From the NCBI RefSeq assembly GCF_021916785.1, contig NZ_JAKCFC010000006.1:62001-126000 (forward strand): DNA of 64,000 nt, in the 5' to 3' direction. The notes under the pieces are model-generated. The model was not told the origin of the DNA and made no database searches. It worked only from the letters and a program-made list of their open reading frames with translations. The position numbers and the translations under genes were made by a program. Shown here piece by piece: positions 26,391-34,137 of this stretch. Each line of letters starts with the position of its first letter. The stretch's first letter is position 1. The stretch is from Mycolicibacterium lacusdiani. GTDB taxonomy: Bacteria; Actinomycetota; Actinomycetes; Mycobacteriales; Mycobacteriaceae.

Positions 26391-26855
26391 ATGAGCGACG
26401 CGCCCGACGAACTCGACGAGATCGACCGGAAGCTGGCCCGGGCACTCGTCGCCGACGGTCGCGCCACCCTCGCGCACCTCGCGGCGTGCGCCGGGCTGTC
26501 GGTCTCGGCGGTGCAGGCGCGGGTCCGGCGACTCGAGTCGCGGGGCGTGGTGACCGGGTATCGCGCCAGGATCAGTCCCGAGGCAGTCGGCAACATGCTG
26601 TCGGCGTTCGTCGCCATCTCCCCCCTCGATCCGTCGCAACCCGATGACGCGCCGGCCCGGCTCGAGCACATTCACGAGATCGAGTCGTGCCACTCCGTGG
26701 CGGGGGACGAGAGCTACGTCCTGCTGGTGCGCGTCCCTTCGGCGCGTGCGCTGGAGGGGTTGTTGCAACAGATCAGGACGGCGGCGAACGTCCGCACCCG
26801 AAGCACGATCATCCTACAGACTTTTTACGATGGACGTGACTACGTACCGGAATGA
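26391..26855 (+). CDS. lrpA: Lrp/AsnC-family transcriptional regulator LrpA
   Basis: 154 residues from ATG 26391. N-terminal helix-turn-helix (LDEIDRKLARALVADGRATLAHLAACAGLSVSAVQARVRRLESRG) and C-terminal RAM ligand domain (VAGDESYVLLVRVPSARALEGLLQQIR). Matches the size of M. tuberculosis LrpA (Rv3291c), which controls the neighbouring lat under starvation. It is followed after 49 bp by lat on the same strand, and is divergent from pcd. Amino acids bound by the RAM domain probably modulate it. Confidence 0.92.
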   Translation: MSDAPDELDEIDRKLARALVADGRATLAHLAACAGLSVSAVQARVRRLESRGVVTGYRARISPEAVGNMLSAFVAISPLDPSQPDDAPARLEHIHEIESCHSVAGDESYVLLVRVPSARALEGLLQQIRTAANVRTRSTIILQTFYDGRDYVPE

Positions 26856-26880
26856 TTCCTGTCAGAGTCACGTAGACCGT

Positions 26881-26899
26881 AAATAATGCGTTAGTATTT
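26881..26899. promoter_or_regulatory. AT-rich imperfect palindrome before lat, candidate LrpA site
   Basis: AAATAATGCGTTAGTATTT is a 19-bp interrupted palindrome (AAATA-n-T-n5-A-n-TATTT), a clear AT-rich patch in very GC-rich DNA and close to the degenerate form of Lrp sites. It ends six bases before the lat ATG, so occupancy would mask the ribosome-binding site region. Binding is inferred only. Confidence 0.4.
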
Positions 26900-26904
26900 C
26901 CTGC

Positions 26905-28248
26905 ATGACCGCCGTCCTGCCTGCCCGCTCCCACTCGACCGGACCCGTTGTGCGACCCGACCAGGTCCACGAGGTGCTCGGTCGGAGCATCCTCGCCGAC
27001 GGACTCGACATCGTCCTCGACGTCGAGCGCTCACGGGGTTCGCATCTCGTCGACGCCCGCACCGGTGCGCGGATGCTGGACATGTTCACGTTCTTCGCCT
27101 CGTCGGCGCTCGGGATGAACCACCCTGCGCTGGCCGAGGATCCCGACTTCCGCGCCGAACTCGCGGCCGCCGCCGTGAACAAGCCGAGCAACTCCGACGT
27201 GTACAGCGTCCCCATGGCGCGCTTCGTCGAGACGTTCGCCCGCGTGCTCGGCGACCCCGCGCTGCCGCACCTCTTCTTCGTCGACGGCGGCGCCCTGGCG
27301 GTCGAGAATGCCCTCAAGGTCGCCTTCGACTGGAAGAGCAGGCTCAACGAGTCCCGCGGGCTGGATCCCCAGCTCGGGACCAAGGTCCTCCATCTACGGG
27401 GCGCCTTCCACGGGCGCAGCGGTTACACGCTGTCGCTGACCAACACCGATCCGAACAAGGTCGCCCGGTTCCCGAAGTTCGACTGGCCTCGCATCGACGC
27501 CCCGGTGCCCAGCCCGGGTGCCGACATCGCCGACCTCGAGGCGGAGTCGCTTCGACAGGCCCGCGCCGCCTTCGAGGCCAACCCGCACGACGTCGCGTGC
27601 TTCATCGCCGAGCCGATCCAGGGGGAGGGCGGCGACCGTCACATCCGGGCCGAGTTCTTCGCCGCGATGCGCGACCTGTGCGACGAGTTCGACGCGCTGC
27701 TGATCTTCGACGAGGTCCAAACCGGTTGCGGCATCACCGGAACCGCGTGGGCCTACCAGCAGCTGGGCGTACGGCCGGACGTCGTGGCGTTCGGGAAGAA
27801 GACCCAGGTTTGCGGTGTGATGGCGGGTGGGCGCGTCGACGAGGTCGCCGACAACGTCTTCGCCGTCAGCTCCCGGATCAACTCGACATGGGGCGGCAAC
27901 CTGACCGACATGGTGCGCGCCCGCCGCATCCTCGAGGTCATCGAAGCCGACGACCTGTTCGCCCACGCCGCCGACGCGGGCAGGCACCTCCTGGACAGGC
28001 TCACCGAACTCGCCGACGAGTTCCCGACCCTGGTGCTTGCGCCTCGGGGGCGCGGCCTGATGTGCGCGTTCAGCATGCCCTCGGCCGCGCAGCGTGACGC
28101 GTTGGTCGCGCGGCTGTGGGACGCCGGGGTCATCATGCTGGCCAGCGGGCACGACAGTGTGCGGTTCCGGCCCGCGCTCACCGTCACGCGTGCCGACCTC
28201 GACGCCGCCGTCGACGCGGTGCGAGGCGTGCTCGCTCAGATGCGCTGA
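26905..28248 (+). CDS. lat: L-lysine 6-transaminase
   Basis: 447 residues from ATG 26905. Class III PLP aminotransferase with GALAVENALKVAFDWK, LHLRGAFHGRSGYT, the cofactor aspartate in LIFDEVQTG and the PLP lysine in VAFGKKTQVCG. Sequence style and length match mycobacterial Lat (Rv3290c), which transfers the epsilon-amino group of lysine to 2-oxoglutarate and is known as stationary-phase/persistence induced. The product goes to Pcd. The last 13 bases overlap the convergent Mrr-like gene. Confidence 0.95.
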   Translation: MTAVLPARSHSTGPVVRPDQVHEVLGRSILADGLDIVLDVERSRGSHLVDARTGARMLDMFTFFASSALGMNHPALAEDPDFRAELAAAAVNKPSNSDVYSVPMARFVETFARVLGDPALPHLFFVDGGALAVENALKVAFDWKSRLNESRGLDPQLGTKVLHLRGAFHGRSGYTLSLTNTDPNKVARFPKFDWPRIDAPVPSPGADIADLEAESLRQARAAFEANPHDVACFIAEPIQGEGGDRHIRAEFFAAMRDLCDEFDALLIFDEVQTGCGITGTAWAYQQLGVRPDVVAFGKKTQVCGVMAGGRVDEVADNVFAVSSRINSTWGGNLTDMVRARRILEVIEADDLFAHAADAGRHLLDRLTELADEFPTLVLAPRGRGLMCAFSMPSAAQRDALVARLWDAGVIMLASGHDSVRFRPALTVTRADLDAAVDAVRGVLAQMR

Positions 28249-28790
28249 CCGCCCTGGGGCACCGTCAGCGCGCGGATCGTCGAGGCCAGCCTGGTGAGTT
28301 CGGCGCCACCGACCAGCACACAGCCGTGTAGCTCGGCCAAACGCCGTGCGGCGGGGGTGAAGTCGTGGTTGGTCACGACCATCGTCTGAGTGCAGTCCTG
28401 CATCGGGGCGCCGGCGACCACCTCCTGGACGGCGCCCGTGCCGACGGGCCGGGACTGGCGTTTGCACTGGATCGCCAGGCGGTGCGGCCGCTTCCCGACG
28501 ATGAGGTCGACACCCCAGTCGCCGGATAGCGGCGTCATGATGACTGGGACGCCGCACGTGCGGGCGATGCGCGCGACGTAGTCCTCGAACTCGGTGCCGG
28601 ACATGGCTTGCTTGTCGGCGGCAGGGTGCTCGCGCGGGCTCTCGGTGCGCGCCCCACGCGCGACACCCACCAGGAACGCGGGCACGGCCGGGCTCAGCAC
28701 GCCGACGACGACGCTCCACATGGGGTCCAGCCCGCTCAGGTAGGCGGCGATGCCTGCGAGGACGCCGACGGCGCAGATGACCTTCCACAC
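28236..28790 (-). CDS. Membrane-anchored Mrr-type restriction-endonuclease-fold protein
   Basis: 184 residues from GTG 28790. Two N-terminal hydrophobic helices (VICAVGVLAGIAAYLSGL and MWSVVVGVLSPAVPAFLVGVA) are followed by a cytoplasmic domain with MSGTEFEDYVARIARTCG, GDWGVDLIV and LAIQCKRQ. The D...QxK arrangement is the Mrr_cat PD-(D/E)XK nuclease motif. Mrr proteins cut modified or stress-exposed DNA; membrane-anchored forms are common in actinobacteria with unknown targets. Ten bases separate its start from the Mo-hydroxylase stop on the same strand, so it may be cotranscribed. It overlaps lat tail to tail. Confidence 0.82.
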   Translation of the reverse strand: MWKVICAVGVLAGIAAYLSGLDPMWSVVVGVLSPAVPAFLVGVARGARTESPREHPAADKQAMSGTEFEDYVARIARTCGVPVIMTPLSGDWGVDLIVGKRPHRLAIQCKRQSRPVGTGAVQEVVAGAPMQDCTQTMVVTNHDFTPAARRLAELHGCVLVGGAELTRLASTIRALTVPQGGQRI

Positions 28791-28800
28791 GGCCCGAACT

Positions 28801-31431
28801 CTAGGGCGGGGTGCCGACAGCCGGGTCGGACCGCAACGCCCGCCACACCCGCGCGGGGGTCATCGGTAGATCGCGCAGCCGTGCGCCACATGCGTCGGCG
28901 ATCGCGTTGGCCAACGCCGGCGCCACAGGGTTGTACGGCGATTCGCTCATCGACTTGGCGCCAAGCGGTCCCAGCGCGTCGACGGTGTCGGCGAAGTAGA
29001 CCTCCGTCACGGGCACGTCGGCCAACTGCGGGATGTGGTAGTTGCGGAGGGTGGTCGTGGTGACCGCTCCGTCGTCGCCCACGTGCATCTGTTCGTACAG
29101 GGCCGATCCGATGGCCTGGGCCACCCCGCCCTCCACCTGCCCGCGACACTGCTCGGGGTTGAGCACGACGCCGGCGTCGGCGGCGTGCACCGACTGCAGT
29201 ATCCGCACGACGCCGGTCTCGACGTCGACGGCCACCCGGAAAGCCTGGACGTTGAAGGCGACCGACCGCGGCGTCCCGTCGTGGCGACCGTGCCCGACCC
29301 CGGCCGCCGATCCGGTCGCCGACAACTGGCCGCGCAGGTCGCGGCACGCCGCCTGCACCGCCAGCCCGGCGACCACCGTTCCCGCCGACCCGAACGCCCC
29401 GGTGTCGTATGCCGTTGCGTCCGTGTCGGATTGCCGGATCCGGACCCGGTCCACGGGGACGTCGAACTCGGCGGCGACCAGCTGAGCGTGCACGGTCGAC
29501 GTGCCGTTGCCGAACTCCGCGGTGCCCACCGACAGGGTGTAGTCGCCGTCGGCATCCCGTTCGATCGACGCCTCGGCGTAGTGCCCGCGCGGCGGAATGG
29601 TGGCGATCATCGCCACCGCCATGCCCTCGCCGACCCGCCATTGCGGACCCTCGGGCGGCGCGACGCCGTTGCCGGTCCGCATCGCCTGCTGCGCGAGGTC
29701 GAGACACTGGTCGAGCCCGTAGCTGCCGAAGGTCAGGTCGTCCTCGACGACGTGCGCGTCGGTGAACTGGTCACCCGGCACCACGACGTTGCTCCGACGC
29801 AGGTCGAACGGGTCGATCCCGAGTTCGGCGGCGAGCTGGTCGAGCGCCGACTCGACCGCGAACATCACCTGTCCGAGCCCGTAACCGCGGAACGCACCGG
29901 AAGGAATGTTGTTGGTGTACACCGACTCTGCGTCGACGCGCTTGTTCGGGCAGCGGTACACCGACATCGACTCGCCACACCCGTGGAACATCACGCCGGG
30001 GCTGTGGTTGCCGTAGGCGCCGGCGTCGACCAGCACGTCGACGGCGAGCGCGGTGAGTACGCCGTCCGGGCCGGCCGCCACCGTCGCGTCGACCCGGAAG
30101 GGATGACGGCACGGAGCGGCGACGAACTCGTCGGACCGGCTGAACTCGTAGCGCACCGGTTCGCCCAGACGCAGCACGGCCAGCGCGACGACGTCCTCGA
30201 CCAGCATCTCCTGCTTGCCGCCGAACCCACCGCCGATCCGGCGGGTGAACACGTGCACCCCGTCGCGGTCCAGGCCGAAGAGGTGGCACAGTTCGTCGCG
30301 CACCAGGAACGGCACCTGCGAACTCGTCCGGATCACCAGGCGACCGTGCTCGTCGCGCCAGCCGGTGCACCCATGGGTCTCCAGGTGCGCGTGCTGTACG
30401 CGCTGGGTGGTCCACCGACCACTGACCACCGCCCCGCCCGCGGCGCGCGCCGCCGCCACGCCCGCATCGACGTCGCCGAGGCCGCCGTGCAGTTCGGCGA
30501 CCACGTTGCGCGAGACGTCGCGGATCCGCGCCTCGGGCCCCTTGTCCGCGTGTATCACTGGCGCGCCAGGGGACCGAGCAGTGTCGGGATCGAATACGGC
30601 TGGCAGCACCTGGTATTCGACGGCGATGGCGCGGCAGGCGGCCGTGGCGGCGGCGGAACTCTCGGCGACCACCGCGGCGACCCGCTGGCCGGCGAATCGG
30701 ACGGTGTCGTCGAAGATCAGGGTGTCGTCGGGGTCGTCGTTGCGGTCGTCGTGCCGGGCGGTGGAGAACGCTACGGGCGGGCTGTCGTGGTGGGTGAGCA
30801 CCAGTCGTACGCCCGGGATGCACTGCGCGGCAGCGGTGTCGATCGACGTGATGCGAGCGTGGGCAACGGGGCTGCGCAGCACGGCCATGTGCAGTAGTCC
30901 CGGGGGCGCGAAGTCCATCGTGTACTGCTCGGTGCCGGTGACCACCCGTAGTCCCGCGGGTGCGCCGATGGATCGGCCGGGATCGGCTGCGCCCTCGGAC
31001 TTCTCGACGTTCCTGCGGCCGGCGACCGCGTCGGCGATCGCCCGGTAGCCGGTGCACCGGCACAGGTTGCCCTTGAGCTGCTCGGCCAGGTCGTCGGTGT
31101 CGGACAGGGTCGAGGCCGTGGTGACCATGCCCGCGGTGCAGAAGCCGCATTGGAAGCCCGCGGCCTCGGCAAACCGTCGCTGCACCGGGTGCAGATCGTC
31201 GGGGGTGCCGAGGCCGGCGACGGTGGTCACGGCCCTGCCTGCGGCACGGAACGCCGGGAACACGCAGGAGTGCACGGCGGCGCCGTCGACGAGTACCGAG
31301 CAGGCACCGCAGTCGCCGGCGTCGCACCCCTTCTTCACCTCGAAGTGGCCGTGCTCACGCAGATAGGTGCGCAGACACTGACCGGGACACGGATCATCCT
31401 GCAGCGCATCGCCGTTCACCGTGACGGTCAT
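28801..31431 (-). CDS. Xanthine dehydrogenase-family protein: [2Fe-2S] domain fused to molybdopterin-binding subunit
   Basis: 876 residues from ATG 31431. Residues 1-150 hold two [2Fe-2S] clusters: C36, C41, C44, C56 (plant-ferredoxin type) and C95, C98, C124, C126 (CGFC...CRC). The rest is the Mo-binding subunit: TGTEQYTMDF, RRIGGGFGGKQ, SGAFRGYGLGQ, GQVEGGVAQAIGSAL and the catalytic glutamate in GAKSMSESPYNPVAP. The FAD domain is the separate downstream-of-start partner at 31428-32261 (transcribed first, ATGA overlap). In most bacteria the Fe-S and Mo parts are separate genes. Purine-degradation genes nearby support xanthine or hypoxanthine oxidation, but other substrates are possible. Confidence 0.9.
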   Translation of the reverse strand: MTVTVNGDALQDDPCPGQCLRTYLREHGHFEVKKGCDAGDCGACSVLVDGAAVHSCVFPAFRAAGRAVTTVAGLGTPDDLHPVQRRFAEAAGFQCGFCTAGMVTTASTLSDTDDLAEQLKGNLCRCTGYRAIADAVAGRRNVEKSEGAADPGRSIGAPAGLRVVTGTEQYTMDFAPPGLLHMAVLRSPVAHARITSIDTAAAQCIPGVRLVLTHHDSPPVAFSTARHDDRNDDPDDTLIFDDTVRFAGQRVAAVVAESSAAATAACRAIAVEYQVLPAVFDPDTARSPGAPVIHADKGPEARIRDVSRNVVAELHGGLGDVDAGVAAARAAGGAVVSGRWTTQRVQHAHLETHGCTGWRDEHGRLVIRTSSQVPFLVRDELCHLFGLDRDGVHVFTRRIGGGFGGKQEMLVEDVVALAVLRLGEPVRYEFSRSDEFVAAPCRHPFRVDATVAAGPDGVLTALAVDVLVDAGAYGNHSPGVMFHGCGESMSVYRCPNKRVDAESVYTNNIPSGAFRGYGLGQVMFAVESALDQLAAELGIDPFDLRRSNVVVPGDQFTDAHVVEDDLTFGSYGLDQCLDLAQQAMRTGNGVAPPEGPQWRVGEGMAVAMIATIPPRGHYAEASIERDADGDYTLSVGTAEFGNGTSTVHAQLVAAEFDVPVDRVRIRQSDTDATAYDTGAFGSAGTVVAGLAVQAACRDLRGQLSATGSAAGVGHGRHDGTPRSVAFNVQAFRVAVDVETGVVRILQSVHAADAGVVLNPEQCRGQVEGGVAQAIGSALYEQMHVGDDGAVTTTTLRNYHIPQLADVPVTEVYFADTVDALGPLGAKSMSESPYNPVAPALANAIADACGARLRDLPMTPARVWRALRSDPAVGTPP

Positions 31432-32261
31432 GTCAGTTCCGCACAGACCTGCTGAGCCAGCGTCAGCGTCATCGCCGCTCGCCAGTCCGGGTCCCCGTGC
31501 GCGTCGACCGTCCAGTCGTCGGCGGGGATGGTGGCGTGCGCGGCACGCAGGTCCTCGGGCGTCGGGGAGTGGGCGAAGGCGAACACGTGGGGCCGCACGG
31601 TCGCCGCGGTCACCGACAGCACGACACGCCCACCGTCGACCGCGGCGTCACGACGGCCGATCACGACGATCCCGGAGCGTCCGAGTGCCGACGGTGCGAG
31701 CTTGCGATAGGCCGTGCGTGCGCGCAGTGCCCGCGCTGGGAGGTGCGCGGAACGGATCAGTTCGCCCGGTCGCAGCGCATTGGCCGAGTCTCCCGTCACG
31801 AAGTCGGCGATCGGAAGCCGGTAGTCGGTGCCGTCGGCCCGCCACACGGTGACGTCGCCGTCGAGGGCGGCCAGCAGCGAGATCATGGCCCCGGCGGGGT
31901 AGGCGAGGCAGAGGTTGCCGCCGACGGTGGCCGTGCGCCAGATCTTGGACGACGCGAGCAGTGCGGTGCAGCACTGATGGAACAGCGGCGCCGCGGACCA
32001 GTCGGGCCGGTCGAGTACGAGCGTGGTGGACAGCGACGACACGTCGGCGAGCGTGCAGGTGGCGGCCAGGTCGATCCCGTCGTCGGTTGCCTCGATCGGT
32101 GGCCACCGCAGCGCGGTGAGGTCGACGAGTCGGCGCACCTGCGGTTGAGGTTCGGAGAACAGCCACGTGCCGCCGGCGATCATGGTGTCGCCCGGTCGCA
32201 GTGGCCACACGTCGTCGCGGCACGTCGGTGTGATGACCGCTTCGACGCTGTCGAGGTCCAT
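31428..32261 (-). CDS. FAD-binding subunit of molybdopterin dehydrogenase
   Basis: 277 residues from ATG 32261. Shows the FAD_binding_5 pattern: IAGGTWLFSE at the adenine/pyrophosphate site, then ATVGGNLCLAYPAGAM around the flavin, and a CO dehydrogenase flavoprotein C-terminal domain (RTAYRKLAPSALGRSGIVV). It transfers electrons from the Fe-S clusters of the next gene to NAD+ or oxygen. Its TGA overlaps the ATG of the large fused subunit, so the complex is translated together. The divergent AHSA1-arsR operon starts 124 bp away. Confidence 0.88.
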   Translation of the reverse strand: MDLDSVEAVITPTCRDDVWPLRPGDTMIAGGTWLFSEPQPQVRRLVDLTALRWPPIEATDDGIDLAATCTLADVSSLSTTLVLDRPDWSAAPLFHQCCTALLASSKIWRTATVGGNLCLAYPAGAMISLLAALDGDVTVWRADGTDYRLPIADFVTGDSANALRPGELIRSAHLPARALRARTAYRKLAPSALGRSGIVVIGRRDAAVDGGRVVLSVTAATVRPHVFAFAHSPTPEDLRAAHATIPADDWTVDAHGDPDWRAAMTLTLAQQVCAELT

Positions 32262-32309
32262 CACTAGACGGTAGGCACCGGGGACGCTGGACGCACCTCG
32301 ATCGAATCG

Positions 32310-32327
32310 TGCAACTCGGGGGTTGCA
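32310..32327. promoter_or_regulatory. Inverted-repeat operator 1 (TGCAAC-N6-GTTGCA)
   Basis: Perfect 6-6 palindrome TGCAAC TCGGGG GTTGCA in the region between the Mo-hydroxylase operon and the AHSA1-arsR operon. An identical half-site pair lies 34 bp on. The likely binder is the ArsR repressor encoded at 32811-33146. Confidence 0.7.
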
Positions 32328-32343
32328 TGACGCTGGCAGGGCA

Positions 32344-32361
32344 TGCAACCATGAAGTTGCA
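32344..32361. promoter_or_regulatory. Inverted-repeat operator 2 (TGCAAC-N6-GTTGCA)
   Basis: Perfect palindrome TGCAAC CATGAA GTTGCA, 24 bp before the AHSA1 start. Centre-to-centre distance to operator 1 is 34 bp, close to three helical turns, so two dimers could bind the same face of the DNA. Confidence 0.7.
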
Positions 32362-32385
32362 CATCATCGACCGAAGGAGAACCCC

Positions 32386-32814
32386 ATGGCGACACTCGAG
32401 ATCACCAAGTCCATCGACATCGATGCCCCAGTCGAGAAGGTGTGGGCCGCGCTCACCGAACCGAAGCTCATCGCGGAGTGGTTCGGCGACCGCTGCGAAT
32501 TCGACGCCCGCCCGGGCGGCAAGGGTCTGTTCGGGTGGACCGAGCACGGAGCGGAATCCCGCGTCACCATCGAGCACGTCGACCGGCCCAAGACGCTGAT
32601 CTACCGGTGGGCCCACGTGGCGGGCGCCGACCCGGCGCCCGGCAATTCGACCGTCGTCCGGTTCGACCTGGCCGAGACCGCGTCGGGCACCCGCCTGTCC
32701 CTACTCGAGACCGGCTTCGAGGAACTCGACGACCCCGCGGGCAAGCACGAGGGCAATGTCGGTGGCTGGGAGGCCGAACTCGGCGAACTGGTGGCGTTCG
32801 TCGAGTCGCGATGA
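32386..32814 (+). CDS. SRPBCC / AHSA1-family protein
   Basis: 142 residues from ATG 32386 with AAGGAGA at correct spacing. START-like fold with the AHSA1 pattern: ITKSIDIDAPVEKVWAALTEPKLIAEWFGD, the central FDLAETASGTRLSLLETGF and a final helix. Such proteins bind small hydrophobic ligands or act as Hsp90-ATPase-activator homologues. It is coupled to an ArsR regulator by an ATGA overlap, a frequent pairing in actinobacteria, where the SRPBCC protein may handle the inducing compound. Function otherwise unknown. Confidence 0.88.
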   Translation: MATLEITKSIDIDAPVEKVWAALTEPKLIAEWFGDRCEFDARPGGKGLFGWTEHGAESRVTIEHVDRPKTLIYRWAHVAGADPAPGNSTVVRFDLAETASGTRLSLLETGFEELDDPAGKHEGNVGGWEAELGELVAFVESR

Positions 32815-33146
32815 GCGGCGACGAGGGGGTGGTCGGTGAGGTCCCCGCCGTCCTGGCAGCGCTCGCCGACGAGACCCGCTGGCGGATCCTGACCGAGGTC
32901 GGGCGTGACGATCTGTCCGCGAGCGCGCTTGCCGCCCGGATGCCGGTGAGCAGGCAGGCGATCGCCAAACACCTCGCGGTGCTGGCCGACGCCGGGCTCG
33001 TCGAATCAATCCGGTCCGGACGCGAGGTGCGATACCGGGCGCTGGGCGCGCGGCTGAGCGCACTCGCCACCGAACTCGAGACGATCGGACGCCGCTGGGA
33101 TCAACGCCTGGCTGCGATCAAGCGCATCGCCGAACGCCTGGACTAG
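32811..33146 (+). CDS. ArsR-family winged-helix regulator
   Basis: 111 residues from ATG 32811, overlapping the AHSA1 stop. Typical ArsR helix-turn-helix: VLAALADETRWRILTEVG, LSASALAARMPVSRQAIAKHLAVLADAGLVES and the beta-wing RSGREVRYRALG. No CxC metal motif, so not a classical arsenic or cadmium sensor; it belongs to the non-metal ArsR group often found with SRPBCC partners. Probably autoregulates through the two TGCAAC-N6-GTTGCA sites upstream. A strong hairpin terminator follows the gene. Confidence 0.9.
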   Translation: MSGDEGVVGEVPAVLAALADETRWRILTEVGRDDLSASALAARMPVSRQAIAKHLAVLADAGLVESIRSGREVRYRALGARLSALATELETIGRRWDQRLAAIKRIAERLD

Positions 33147-33164
33147 GCACCCGACCGGCACGAC

Positions 33165-33200
33165 GAAGGGCCCGACCGGATCACTCCGGCCGGGCCCTTC
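33165..33200. terminator. Bidirectional hairpin terminator between arsR and csbD
   Basis: GAAGGGCCCGACCGGA and TCCGGCCGGGCCCTTC form a 16-bp stem with one mismatch around a four-base TCAC loop. It stands between the convergent arsR and CsbD-like genes and can serve both. No long U tract is needed for the GC-rich mycobacterial type. Confidence 0.8.
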
Positions 33201-33209
33201 GCCGATCGA

Positions 33210-33446
33210 CTACTGGTTGGCCTGCTGGCGCTTCTCTGCCGCGGCAGCGCCGGCGCGGGCGGCGTCAGCCTGGGCTTCCTTCTTGGCAGCCTCACGCTGA
33301 GCCTCGGCCTTGTCCTGCTGGGCCTCGCCCTCGTTCACCAGGTCGCCGCGCCCCGTGACGGTGCCGACGGCTTCCTTGGCCTTGCCCTTGACGTCTTCGA
33401 CGACGCCCTTGATGCCCTCAGCGGGTCCACTGTTCTGATCGCTCAT
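33210..33446 (-). CDS. CsbD-like general stress protein
   Basis: 78 residues from ATG 33446. The N-terminal GPAEGIKGVVEDVKGKAKEAVGTVTGRGDLVNEGEAQQDKA is the CsbD core; the C-terminal third is an Ala/Lys/Glu/Gln-rich helix. CsbD proteins are small and hydrophilic, depend on general-stress sigma factors and have unknown function. On its own strand GTTT-N16-GGGAAG (33481 to 33456) resembles a SigF promoter but lies very near the ATG, so this is only a hint. The rsbW-sigF operon next door makes SigF control plausible. Frames upstream of 33446 are not supported. Confidence 0.85.
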   Translation of the reverse strand: MSDQNSGPAEGIKGVVEDVKGKAKEAVGTVTGRGDLVNEGEAQQDKAEAQREAAKKEAQADAARAGAAAAEKRQQANQ

Positions 33447-33538
33447 GACTGCTGTCTTCCCGTCAAGATCGGTCGCCAAACGCACCATCGGGCCGCTCGG
33501 CGCAGGGGACCGTGGCATCCGACGCACGGACCGGGCCG

Positions 33539-33565
33539 GGTTTAGCCGACCCTAAAAACGGTTAT
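33539..33565 (+). promoter_or_regulatory. Candidate SigF-type promoter upstream of rsbW-sigF
   Basis: GGTTT, a 16-base spacer and GGTTAT, compared with the mycobacterial SigF consensus GGTTT-N15-17-GGGTAT (one mismatch in the -10 element). It lies 168 bp before the rsbW start and faces it, in keeping with known SigF autoregulation of this operon. The leader would be about 160 bases long. Confidence 0.4.
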
Positions 33566-33732
33566 GAAAGCCGGGTCATGGCGTCCCTCGTCGGTCCTGC
33601 GCGCATGCCGCGAAGGGGCCGCCAGGTCAACGACATCGACGTTGCGCCCCGCCTCCGGTGGGGCAACGGATAGTTCGTGAGTAGTCGGAAATCCCCCGGG
33701 GGTAGTCTCTCGGGAGGTCGGCAGGAGGACGC

Positions 33733-34137
33733 GTGACAGAAGTGGACGACAAGGTCGAATTCAGGGTCGCCGCCAGGTTGGAGAACCTGGCGCTCCTGCG
33801 CACCCTCGTTGCGGCGGTGGGCACCTTCGAGGACCTGGATTCCGACACCGTCGCCGATCTGCGGCTCGCCGTCGACGAGGCATGCACCCGTCTGATCCGC
33901 TCCGCCGTTCCCGACGCCACGCTGGTGGTCGTCGTGCGCTCCGAACTGGAAGAGGTCGTCATCGACGCATCGACGTCGTGTACCACGACCGACATCATGG
34001 AACCAGGAAGCTTCAGCTGGCACGTGCTCAGCTCGCTGACCGACGACATCAAGACCTATCAAGACGGCCAAGGGCCGGGCGACGGGCAGATCGTAGGCAT
34101 CTCCATGTCGACGAGACGAGTGAGTTCTCTTCGGTGA
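33733..34137 (+). CDS. rsbW: Anti-sigma-F factor RsbW (UsfX)
   Basis: 134 residues from GTG 33733 with a perfect AGGAGG. GHKL/HATPase-like serine kinase fold with the N-box region LRLAVDEACTRLI; later ATP-lid motifs are weak, as in mycobacterial UsfX. It binds and silences SigF until released by anti-anti-sigma factors. The TGA overlaps the sigF GTG, so the two proteins are made in step. The 286-bp region upstream (33447-33732) holds the SigF-like promoter and nothing else recognised. Confidence 0.9.
   Translation: MTEVDDKVEFRVAARLENLALLRTLVAAVGTFEDLDSDTVADLRLAVDEACTRLIRSAVPDATLVVVVRSELEEVVIDASTSCTTTDIMEPGSFSWHVLSSLTDDIKTYQDGQGPGDGQIVGISMSTRRVSSLR

Noticed and set aside
33676..33711. SigF promoter at GTT...GGGGGTAG close to rsbW
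   Set aside because: The spacer between GTT and GGGTA is about 24 bases, too long for the consensus of 15-17.
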